A DNA stretch of 64,000 bases, taken from NCBI RefSeq assembly GCF_029168945.1, contig NC_083609.1, forward strand, positions 22,813,501-22,877,500. Direction: 5' to 3'. This document shows positions 43,206 through 54,397 of this stretch, in pieces. The notes beneath the pieces are model-generated. The model was not told the origin of the DNA, did no database searches, and saw only the letters and a program-made list of their open reading frames with translations. Position 1 is the stretch's first letter. Every line of letters starts with the position of its first letter. Source of the DNA: Cannabis sativa. Its lineage: Eukaryota > Streptophyta > Magnoliopsida > Rosales > Cannabaceae. Position numbers and translations under genes: made by a program.

Positions 43206-45500
43206 ACTAATATAAAACAAAAAGTGCATTTCAAATAATCATTAACACCTTGATATACCAATTAAGTGTAATAGTAGTAAACTCCTCGTAATGGGATCTG
43301 ACAGGTTGAATTAAACACAACCTCTTCTCCACCATTACTCTTCCTTAATCACAAAATCCTTGATAATGTGAAATTTCTCTCTATATGTCTACTCTTTTGG
43401 GATACTGGATTCTATACTTTTGGGCAACTACTCTTTCGTTATTCAGGAAGTAACCCTAGTAGTTAAGGCAAGTTGGAACACTGCCACAAATGTATAGAAC
43501 TTTCCTTAGACTGAATAAGTATCTTTCCTGCAACTTCTAACATTCAGTCTCTTTCTGGTAGACCAAGAGATTTCAGATAGGTTTTTACACTTCTCCAAAA
43601 TCGCTACTCCACCCCCAAAGTAATCACCATCTCATCAGCAGACTTTCTAGCACACATGCAAGTCTCAAAATCTGATGTGGTGTAGTCTAAGAGTTTCAAA
43701 ACCACCCTTATTGACTAACATATAGTTCCTCTTCTTAATCTTAAAATTTACTTGATTGTCTTCCAATGTTCTTCTCCTGGATTAATCTGATACCTACTCA
43801 TTACTCCCACTCAACAGCAGGTGTCTGGTCTAAGGCATACTAAAGCATATCTGAGACCTCTCACTGTTGATTTAAGAAATTCTTTCATGGCTTTATCTTC
43901 TCTAGAATAGTTGAGACTTTTCCTTAGATAAATAAAATCTATATCTAAGAAGTTGTGAAGCTTCTATAGATTTCCATTGGAAAGAAAATGCATCAGCATC
44001 TTACGCTTGCATTAGAGTAAGTAATTTCCAGGTATACCACAAGCCATAGGTTTAGATAAACTCATACCTATAATACTAGGAACATGAAGTTTTGTTAAGT
44101 CCAATGAATAGACTTATGAACGAAAATTTTCTTTCATGTCCTCGTAATAGAAAACTTTAGGTTACTCCATGTGAATGGATCAAACCATAGTTCTATTGGC
44201 TTTCTTCTTAGTTTCTTATCTTGACAATCCATTACTTGTTTAAACTCACAATGGATTTTAATCACTAGTGTCTTCCAAGTCATAAGAAGGTGAGTTCCTA
44301 GAAACTCTCCCACTACAACAAGGTACCGTGAACTATGTCAAAGAAAACTAAATGGTATAGACCTCTTCAGTTGTGTTAAGACAACAGAGGCAGTGGGATC
44401 ATCTTGTAAAATAAGATGATAGAACACTTTTGGAATCAAGAAAAAAATATCTCCTTTATTTGCTACTTTATTTTCAGACTTAGTCATTTTCTTAGAAAAG
44501 TAGTATTTGTTTAAACAAACACTTTCTTATCTAATGACTACGGGATGGTCCACCCCTAATCACTTAGAATAGCTAACAAACATGCAAACCAAGGTTAGCA
44601 GTTCTAGCTTTTCTTAAGATTTCGATTAGGTCATCCATGAATCTAGTAATGATTTACATAAAGTATACAACCATTGCATCATTCTGAAATTTTATTTCCA
44701 TAGAAGGATTTAGGCATTTACTAGTAACTAATCATCAATATGCAACTCGAATTTCTGGGGAGGTAAGTTTGGATATTATTCAAAATCAAATTAATGATCT
44801 TTGAACTGCATATCTACTAACTTTTTCTCCACCCCTATCAGTTCGCAAGATCTTTAACCACTTACCTTCACCATTGCTAGAAATTCATGAAATTTTTCAA
44901 ACATTTCAAATTTCTTTTGCATAAGGTAAAATCTAGAGTGATCGTTTTAAGAATACAACGAAAACTCATATCCACCCCTGAATGTACATCCATCTGCGAA
45001 TGAGATGAAATTACTTTCAGTGGATATAGGCATATTAACTCTTTGCAGAGAATGATCTTGTCAAAACCACTATGAACAAGATACAAATGCCTTAGATTTA
45101 TAAAATATGTGGTTGTATCTTTTGATGACTTAAGTTTAGTTACATCAAAGAGTTCTTAGAATAGTGCAAGTGGATTCTGGTCACAGAATACTAAACTCAT
45201 ACAGTTTAAATCCATTGATAGAAAATGGTTATGAAACACTTGTGAAAGTGTAACTGTATAATTAGTAATTCTTTCTTGGACCACCACTACTAATCTAACT
45301 CTATGATTTGCCTATGCAAGTAGGAGATATTTAAGATTGAGGATTTATATCATTTAGGGATAGAATTCCGGGAATATAATCATATGCGTCATCTAATTTC
45401 TTAAGAGAAAATAAGACTTTATATGATTTATAGACCATTCATCCAATGATATGTCATTAAGCTAATTCGAAATGAATAAGCTAAGAGGAATTAGGATAAT
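43206..45500 (-). pseudogene. remnant of copia pol (RNase H/RT end)
   Basis: No open frame remains. In mixed minus-strand frames near 43330-43440 one can still read SQKSRHIER, FHIIKDFV and NLSDPITRSL, which match the end of copia RNase H. Further right only weak traces are visible, such as DVHSGVDMSF at about 44970. The density of stops and shifts is far higher than the difference between the two LTRs. The decay is therefore older than this insertion and was inherited from the parent element. Confidence 0.6.
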
Positions 45501-45519
45501 TTCGTTTTAAATAAGAATC

Positions 45520-46265
45520 CAACGATGCTCCGATTAGCGAGAGTCAAAGTAATCTTATTTATACAATCTTCTTGTTTCATATTGTAAAACACTAGTCTAA
45601 GGTGTCATCAATTGATGAACAGCTAGATGTTGCATATACAATATTTATCTTTCGAGATCTAACACTATTATGTTAGTCTAATGGTGAAAATCCATTAGGG
45701 ATTTATCTCATTAGAAAAACAAATCAAGTTAGACCAACAATGAAGATTCGAAATTAAACTACAATTTAATAACAGAAAATAACATGGTTCAATACAAATT
45801 CATACACAATTCAGAAATTATGAAGCACATAGCAAGTAGGAATGACAAGTGAAAATACTAAAACATACAATCCTAAATAATTTCCAAGGTTTTCAACAAA
45901 CTGATATCAGTGTCCCGTTTAGGCGAGAGTCAAAGCTACCATCCATTGAATAGAGTTGTCAGCTCATCTAAAATGTCAAACATTCTAGCAACCTTTTATT
46001 CGATCAAGATGTGAATCCGCGTTGTCCCGTTTAGGCGAGAGTCAAGGCTATTCTATCTTATGAGCTTCCACCATTGTTTCATATTCTTGCAAGTCTTATA
46101 CAGTCGCCACCATTAGGGTGAGCGTAAACTATATAAAAAACTTACAAGATTACTTATCTTTCGAGATTAAACGGTGCTAACTTGCTAATGAACGTTCCTC
46201 CATTAGGGGGATTACTCACTAAAACAATAGCTATGTAAAACCAACAATGGAGATCGAATATCCTT
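45520..46265. repeat. diverged direct repeats in the copia-derived element
   Basis: Four copies of a motif around TTAGGCGAGAGTCAAAGCT lie at 45522-45550, 45911-45937, 46021-46049 and, more decayed, 46103-46130. A longer pair, TTTCGAGAT(C)TAA through ACAATG(A/G)AGAT, is at 45649-45750 and 46158-46255. The function is unknown. Confidence 0.65.
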
Positions 46266-48667
46266 ATAATAATAAAGCTCATTATTTAATGAAGGGTTGT
46301 ATTTTCTTCTAATATTTATTTTAATCCATTTATTTTAAATATATATTTATTTAATTAAAATATCCAATTTAGAATGAAAAATTCCAAATATAAATTTTAA
46401 TTTAATATTTATAAATTATACTTAGATGGATAAATAACGTGAATTATTGGCATCTTAGTAATAATTTCCATAAATATTTAGAAAATTATTCAATTTAAGT
46501 TGTTTCAAAATTAATTTAAATTAATTTACAACTCAAATTTAATTTTCTATAAATATATATTGCATTTTCGAAAATGCTTTAAAATAAAATAAAAATAAAT
46601 CCTGGAAAATTACTCTAATTTTATGTTGGCCCAAAATTAATAAAAATTAATTTTCAACAAAAAAATATAATTTCCCTATTTAATTAAATTTTTAAGAAAA
46701 ATTTCAAATATTTAAGTATCATGATTAAAAATCAACTTAAATATTAATTTTCTATTTAATTAAATACACTAGAAAAATACTTCAAGCAAAACAGATAATA
46801 TCTATCTAGACTTTCATAGACTAATTAATCCAATTTCTAATTATAATATATTTTAGTTCATTTATTTTAATTAACCATTAAATGAAAAAGTCATTGATTT
46901 AAGTTGGTCCAAAATTAAAAAAATAATTTTCAACTTTAATCTATTTTTCAAATAAAATTTGAAATTTCTGCATCAAGGTGATGCAATTTCGAAATTTTGG
47001 GAAATGATTAATAAAATAAAATAAAATATATTTTGAAAATTATTCAAACTTAAGTTATTCTGAAATAAGATTTCAAACATAAAATAATTTTCAACTTTAA
47101 TTAAATAACATGAAAATAGCAATATTAAAGTATCATGATGAAAATCAACTTAGATATTGAAATTTTCAATTTAATTAAATGTATTAAATTCAAGAAATAA
47201 ATAATTAAGTAAAGAGAAAACTTAATTATTAATTCTAGTTTAATACTAGGAAAATATTCTAAACTTAGATTGTACCAAAATTAATTATGAGACAATTAAT
47301 TTCACAATCAATGATATTTTCCTATTTAATATTAGAAATAATAACTAGTACTAGAAATAACTATCTAGAATATATCATTGACTAAGTGTTTTTCTAAAAT
47401 TAACTTTAAAATATTACAATGAAAAATAAATTTCATATATTTTAAAAGTTAATTATGTTGCTAATTCAATTTTAATTAGGTTAGACTAATATAATTAACC
47501 TAATACAATTATTTAAATAAGGCAAATGGGCCTTCACAATTGGGGTAGTTCATGTGAGGGGGAGCTGGGTTCAGTATGTCGTACCCACTTCTATGGCCCC
47601 CAACTCTAACACAAGGCCCAAAAGAGAGGAATTTAACCTTAAAATAAACAATTGTTATTCATTGAATAAGCCCAAATCTAATTGGGCATAAATAAATTTC
47701 CTTATGTCAAAATTTATTTTAGCAACCTAGTCCATTTACTTAGTAAAAACTTAAATAGGCTCCCTATATGTATCTAAGCCCAAAAGCAAACATATAGGCT
47801 CACACAGGTCAAATGATTTGGATGGACCCTATCATGTTACTAGGTTTACACAGATGAAAGAAGTACAAAATTTACCTGTTACAAATTATTTATAAGATCT
47901 ATCGTCAATTGGACTATGATTAAAATCAGATCATTGGATCATGATCTGTCAACAAGTTAATCATAACAATGTAGATCAGATAAATAATATGTTTGTTAAA
48001 AAGTTTTGAATAAACAATATAAATAAACAAACATTGTCCATGTAACAGATGTGAATCAAGATATTAATATAATTAAATTATTATTCTTAAACTAACCAAA
48101 TAAAGGAAACTAATTTTAAAATATCTAGGTTTATTTGAATCAAATTAAATTAAATATCTAATAAGATCAATAATTTAAAAGGAAAGAATCTCCAATATCA
48201 CTTTCAGATCTTATAATTTAATAAAATAAACCAATTTTAAAATAGATTTGGTTAGATAATTATTATTTTAGGAATAAAATAATAAATGAATAATAATTAC
48301 CATAATTATATGTCAAAATATCTCAAAATAAGCAATATTCAAATCTCTACAAAAATATCTATGTTATTTAAATATTTAAGATATGATTTATAAATTTCTA
48401 ATAAGGAAAAAATGATATATATAGAAAAAATATCATTTTTATACTTATAATTTATAAATAATTAAATATTTAACAAAATAACAAATTTTTGAATTTGAAA
48501 ACATTATGGTAAGTATATTTATAAAAATATCTATGTTAATTTCAAATTTATTAATTATTTAATTTGCCATATAAGATAATTTTAATATAATATTTTAAAT
48601 AAAAAGACAAAGTTATCTTTTAATTTAAAATATATTAAATATCAAAATATTTAATCTTATAATTAAA
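46266..48667. other. AT-rich noncoding interior
   Basis: Very AT-rich with many local ATTTAATT-type repeats. I see no gene. A short GC-richer patch at 47520-47640 (GGGCCTTCACAATTGGGG, TATGGCCCCCAACTC) stands out and has no assignment. Confidence 0.6.
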
Positions 48668-51380
48668 GGCTAATTATGTAATCCCTCACTAACTTTTTGA
48701 AGGATTACACCCCTCAAATAAGACAAAATAACTATAGGTTGATGTTAGTAAGTTATATGATAGGAAACTGGCTGTTAATTTAAAATTTAATATTGAAAAA
48801 AATGATAAATTCACATTTTTGAGGTCAAACATGTCATTTTCAACTAAATTTGAGTAATATTGGATAATAAAAAAGGGTATAATTGTAATTATATACTATT
48901 CTAATATTTTGTTATTTGTATTTAGCATAAAGTAGTTTGTATTTTTATAGAAATGTTTTGTATCAATGCAAAATATTGTATCAAGCCATTTCACTAAAAT
49001 ATTGTATGAAGCCAAATGTGACAATGAAAGAGATTATGCTACAAACAAAATTAAAAATAATTTAAAATAGATTTTAGAAGTGCAAAAAGAACAATAAAAT
49101 AATTAACTTTTTATTTAATGACTAAATCAATAAATGTAAATAATATTTTAATGTTTCTTTTTCAATTTAAATTTTAATAAACTTAATGTTTATTAAAACG
49201 ATTACACAATATATTAAAATCATTAATGTATGTTTAAGTAATTAATGAATTATTTCAAAAAAAAAAATTCTTTTGTTTTTTTTTTTTAAAAAAAAGTATT
49301 TAGTTAGTTGAAGTCATTATGTATTTCTTCGATCTTCTCCCTCAAGTTGTTTAAGGTGAACTTAGATTACAAGTTCACAATCAATGTATAAAATATACTA
49401 TTTTTCTTTAATTTGAGACTTCATATAAATAAAAATATATAATTTAATGTAATGGAAACAAAAAAAAAAAAAAGTCTAAATTTAAATTTATTTCCATTAT
49501 AAATTGAACAAATATATTAATTTAATATATATGTTATTGACAGTAAAATCTCATGAATTAAGTTATTGGCTCGAAAATGAAAAAATTGTTGTGATTTTTA
49601 AAAAATATAGATTTGATTTTTTATTTAACAAAAAAAATTATTTAATCAATAAATTTTGTAAAACATAAAATCTAAAATAATATTTTTCCATAAATAAATA
49701 GAAAATAAAAATAACATCTTCTACAAATTTAGACATATACCTTTTAATTTATTTTTATCAATAATTTTATACACTTAGTTTCATTTTTTTTTTTTTTTGC
49801 TGAATAATCAATTTAAAATTAATCACAAAAAAACTTACAAAAAATACTATAAAATAGAGAAAATTTTACAAAAATACTGTGACACAGAGTTTTTTTTTTT
49901 TACATTTTTATTGTACCAACTTTACAAAATACTGTGTTTAAATTTTCAAAATTATAAAAATACTGTATTTCAGTAAAAAAAATAAAAAAAAAAAAACAAC
50001 TTAGAAACAACCCTAAAACAACTTAACAAACAACATGAAAACAACTATAAAACAACAAAATATAACTAAGCAATAGAAAAATAACAAAATATTAATCTAA
50101 TTGCAATAAGCAAAATAATATGAACTCCTTAATATATTTTTGTATTACGAATTTTTTTTACTTAGTTTTGATAACTTGATTTATCTTTTTGTACTATTAC
50201 ATTATTTATTTTTTTCATAGAATTTGTTGTTACAATTTTCATTCTTTCAATTTTTTTTTTCTCTTTTTTTTTTTTGAATTAGTGATAGTTAAGAAATAAC
50301 TAGATTTTTTTTTTCTTTCAATCACATTGCTAACGTGTTTAATTTTATGATTATATGTATAATTTTAAAATCTATTAAATTGCAAGCATGATGTAAATCA
50401 CGATGAAAAATAATTATAATTATATATTCAAAATTTTGCTTAAAATATACTTTTTTTTCCATAAAAATTATAGGGTAAATACTATTTTAAATCCTGTGTT
50501 TTGTAAAAGTTATTAATTGGACCACTTGTTTTGTTAAATGACAAAATAGATACTGTATTTTCCAAAACGGTACAAATAGGACCCTAAACTGATTTTTTTG
50601 TCAAAATGAAATTTAATAATAATTCAATCTAAAGGTGTTATGACAAAATTGTTTACATTTTCAGTATCTGTTCATATTAGAAATTTTTTTCAATTTGGTT
50701 ATATTAAAAAAAAAAAAGTTGTCAAAAATTAAACTCAGGGTCCTATTTTTACTATTTTAGAAAATACAAGCTCTATTTTGTCTTTTAACAAAATAAATGG
50801 TTTAATTAGTAACTTTTGTAAAACACAGGGTCACAAATAATATTTACTCAAAATATTATTGAAATTTAATTTCATTTTGTATTAAAATTGTTGAAGTCAC
50901 AATACATAAACTAGCATTAGTAAAAGCATTAATAGAGTTTTTTTTAAAAATAATTTTAATTATATATGTTCAATATTTTTTTAAAAAAAAAAATAGATTC
51001 CAATATGTATTTAAAAATATATTTGTTCCACAAAAATTGTATTCAGAATTTAATCTTATTTTGTACTAAAATTATAAAAATGGATGAATATATGCTAGCA
51101 ATAGTAATGCTTTAATAGAGTAAAAGAAAAATCATAGAAAAACTTTTCAACCATTTCGAAAAAAAAATGCTTTAAAAAAATAAAGAAAAGGACAATTGAT
51201 TGTAATATTAATATTGATGTAATGACTGGAGCAACAAATTTCAAGTTTTCATTTTAAAAAGGTCCATCATTATTATCCATTTGTATCATCCGTTAGATTA
51301 TATAACAAATAAATCCAACCATCAAACAAGGCTGAGGTATGTAATCCCTCAAAATAAAGTGAGGGATTACATAAGATCCC
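48668..51380. mobile_element. Mutator-like non-autonomous element
   Basis: The ends share TTATGTAATCCCTCACT as an inverted repeat (left from 48674, right ending before AAGATCCC), with outer ends GG and CC. They are flanked by an exact 9-bp duplication ATAATTAAA (48659-48667 and 51381-51389). Each end also folds on itself through GTAATCC...GGATTAC. The 2.7-kb interior is AT-rich with many poly-A/T runs and no ORF, and it carries a further MITE. The 9-bp duplication points to the Mutator superfamily. Confidence 0.85.
50473..50849. mobile_element. long-TIR MITE, copy 1
   Basis: Terminal inverted repeats of about 110 bp: the left end reads GGGTAAATACTATTTTAAAT and the right end, reversed, GAGTAAATATTATTTGTGAC. 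Shared internal lines include TTTTGTTAAATGACAAAATA and the TAGGACCC type. Flanks AAAATTATA and AAAATATTA may be a 9-bp duplication with two mismatches. The related copy is at 62246-62620. Confidence 0.8.
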
Positions 51381-52084
51381 ATAATTAAATAATAAATAAA
51401 TACTAAAGAACTTAACAAATTTTTAAATCTGACCATAATAGGAAATATTTAAAAATTGGAAACAACCCAAAATAGAAATATTTAAAATTGGAAAAAATTT
51501 CAAATTGAAAATATTTAAAATTAGAAACATTTCAATTTAAAAATATTTAAAAAATAGAAAAATGAATTTTGGGAAACAATCCCATGAAAAAAATTGGATT
51601 TTTGGGGAAAAACCCCAAAAATCGCAATTTTCGGGAAACTGCCCAGGAATGGGCGTGCAACAGGCTGCACGCAGCCTTCATGCGCGCGCGGATCGAAGGG
51701 ATGCAGCCCCATCTGCCGAGAAACCTCGGCGGGCTGCAGGGTTCCATGGGCGAGACTTCTGGGCGCTGGCAGGGTGCACACGGGCGTGTCACGGGCGCGC
51801 GATTGAGCACCATGCATACCCGAAATCCCGATTTTCCAAAATTCATAACTTTCTCAATTTTTATCGGAATCGAGTTCCGTAAAAAATAAAATTGCTTAAT
51901 TTTTCACAAGGAATCCAAATAAAATATTTTCAAAAATTGAAAAAATATTTTTCATGGAAAACGAAACTGTACAACATCAACATTCATCAAGCAACACATA
52001 AACCAACATGAAACCATCCAAATCAACACAGAAACATGCAATCATCGTTTTAATTCATATTACATGAAAGTAAATCATTACCAT
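51381..52084 (-). other. leader region of the copia-derived element with a GC-rich island
   Basis: This is the region downstream of the primer site, read right to left. Most is AT-rich, but 51645-51810 is strikingly GC-rich (ACGCAGCC, GCGCGCGGATCG, GGGCGCGCG) and open in several frames at once, the sign of composition and not of coding. A hairpin TTTTTGGGG-AAA-CCCCAAAAA lies near 51600-51620. Confidence 0.6.
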
Positions 52085-52097
52085 GGCTCTGGTGCCA
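52085..52097 (-). other. primer-binding site of the copia-derived element
   Basis: Minus strand TGGCACCAGAGCC, a tRNA-Met-type site with two changes from TGGTATCAGAGCC, two bases from the LTR. Confidence 0.8.
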
Positions 52098-52099
52098 GT

Positions 52100-53932
52100 T
52101 GTTGGAAATTATTTTACCAGGATCTAGATTTACTAACAAGTATGTTAGATTAACAACCTAATATGAATTCTAAAACAATGAAAATAAACACATATAAAGT
52201 TAGAAAACCTTACAGTGGGTGCAGCGGAATAATATGACTCCTTCCGTTCAGATCTCTAGCCCTTGATTCCTTTCTGTAGCAGAGCATCACCAAGATCTGA
52301 ACCTGGATCTTCTTTTCTCCTTCTTTGATGCAGAAATTCCATAGTCTTCGATACTATGATTGAGATACCACTTGATGTGTGTGGGCACTACTCATTCACT
52401 CAAAGTTTCGAAATTACAAAGAAGAAAAGAGAGAGAGAAGGTGGCGTGTGAGGCTTTTTCTGAGAGAAACAAAGTGATCAAAGATGTGTGTCTTAGTTTC
52501 CTCAAGCCAACACTTTCTATTTATAGAAAACCCTCTAGGTTTAGGTTAGAATTGCATGAAATTTCCTATGCAAGGGCCGGCCATACAAAAGGGTATTGGG
52601 CCTCACTTTGCAACTTTCCCATTTTGTTATTTTCCATTCCCATTTTCTCAAAAATGCCAATTTTCCAATTTAACCTTTTAAATGCCAATTCTAATTATTT
52701 AATAACTTGGAAATAATTATCAAATAATATTGCCATTTAATATATTTATTAATTTAGACATATAAAGTCTCTTAATCAATAAATAAACCTAAAATCTCTT
52801 TTCTTTACAATTTCGCCCTTGCTTAGTGAAAATTCATAAAGTAGACATAGTCTAACTTTTAGAATTTTAATTGATTAATTAAAATCAATTAACTGAGTCT
52901 TACAAGCAGTATGGCCTCAACTAGTATGGGGACCGTGGGTCTATATAACCGAGCTTCCAATAAGTCGAACCGAATTTACCAAGTAAATTCCCTAACTTAT
53001 TAATTCCTCATTGAATCCACACTTAGAACTTGGAACTGCACTCTCAGTCATATAGAAACGCTCTATATGTTCCACGATATAGACACGTCATTAGTTATCC
53101 ATTGTTATAACCCTAATGTGATCAATGATCCTCTATATAGATGATTTACACTGTACAGGGATTAAATTACCGTAACACCCTACAATGTATTTTATCCTTA
53201 AAACACTTAACCCTGTATAAATGATATTTCACCTAAGTGAAATGAGATCTCCACCATTTATCTTCGTTTGGTTAAGCTCGAAGGAAATCATCCTTTACTT
53301 CTATTTGCCAAATAGAAGCTATAGATTCCATATTTATGTTAGCGCTCCCACTCAATTGCATTACCGTGTTCCCAAAATGTACGTATCACCCTGATACAAA
53401 ACTAGGCTTAACTAACAAATCAAAGAACACGAATAACACTCTTGAAATTGAGCCTAACCATATCAGGATTTCGATCATGTGATCTAGGATCAACAGTTGA
53501 TATTGAATTGAATAGATATTACGGTAAGTTTTAACATATCTAATCAAAGTTCAATATCGGTCCCTTCCGATGTATACTCCATACATCCGATACTGGTAAA
53601 CTTTGCCAATGTCTTGGAAAGGACATAACACTTTTCCAAGGTGTAAGAATACCTATCGCTGATTATACCATGTCAGTCTAAATCCAGTGTTCTGACAAAT
53701 CAGGGAATCAACTTTTGAACATATAATAAAGATTATATTCCACTGTGCTGACAACACTATAATCTTTAACCAACCCATATGTTCTGGACTTAAAAAGAAT
53801 TCATACATTATATACATATAATCATGAAGTAAATCATGTGAACCATGCAACATAAAATGTTATTTCTGATCTTTATTAATGAGTAAATCTGATTATATGA
53901 AATGAGTTTTATTTAGGGCATAAAACCCAACA
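52100..53932 (-). repeat. 5' LTR (right) of the copia-derived element
   Basis: 1833 bp and nearly identical to 41334-43192. The TATA box on the reverse strand is at 52518-52525. The 26-27-bp shortfall falls near 52558. Confidence 0.95.
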
Positions 53933-54397
53933 TACGGTGCAGTTTAAAAAATTGAAAAAACGGCATGTGCGGGTTGGTTTGAAAATATAAAGTCCTTTTT
54001 TGGCAATTTAGATGCCAAAATATTTTTTATTATGGTGCGATTTTTTGGCTATCATAAAACTGATTTTCTCACCTTAATTAAATGTTTATTGCTCTTTTCT
54101 ATCATAAGAAAGATTCTATATTCAGCTATCCTTTTCTTTGTTTGAAAACTTCTTGTAAGGGAAGCAATTTTCTTATGGAAAGTTTACTTTTTATGGAAAC
54201 TTTAACTTTTCTTATTTCTCCATAATGAGTTCGATTGTGTCTTGATAAGATCAGATCAAACATACTGTTTTGGCAAGTATCAAGTCCAAATATGTAACAC
54301 ATTTACAGTACAGTGAGTCGAGCTCGTCTCATGGCGGTGAACTTTACATGTTAGGGCTAACCACATTCTTTAGGACCGTATTGCTCTGATACCATAT
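53933..54397. repeat. block X', piece 3, with leader and primer-binding site
   Basis: Matches 7728-8187. It starts with TACGG and ends with chromovirus leader (54303-54397) containing GCTCTGATACCA at 54383-54394. No gene is visible. Confidence 0.9.

Larger units (their letters stand above)
41334..53932 (-). mobile_element. copia-derived element with decayed pol, minus strand
   Basis: 12.6 kb. Orientation is set by a tRNA-Met-type primer site inside the right LTR (52085-52097, reverse strand) and a polypurine tract inside the left LTR (43193-43205, reverse strand). The 5-bp duplication TACGG lies at 41329-41333 and 53933-53937. The LTRs (41334-43192 and 52100-53932) differ only by a 26-27-bp indel and a handful of bases. 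The 8.9-kb interior has no long ORF. Only scattered copia pol similarity remains, plus a nested Mutator-like element. Integration must have used proteins from another element. Confidence 0.93.

Noticed and set aside
44877..45086. 69-codon minus-strand ORF in the copia-derived element
   Set aside because: Only a short surviving piece of decayed interior; no convincing domain, so it is mentioned only as a trace.
51521..51889. Five overlapping ORFs on both strands
   Set aside because: They come from a GC-rich island low in stop codons; none shows a recognisable domain.
41334..53932. Plus-strand orientation of the copia-derived element
   Set aside because: The primer site and polypurine tract both read on the minus strand, as do the pol traces and TATA boxes.
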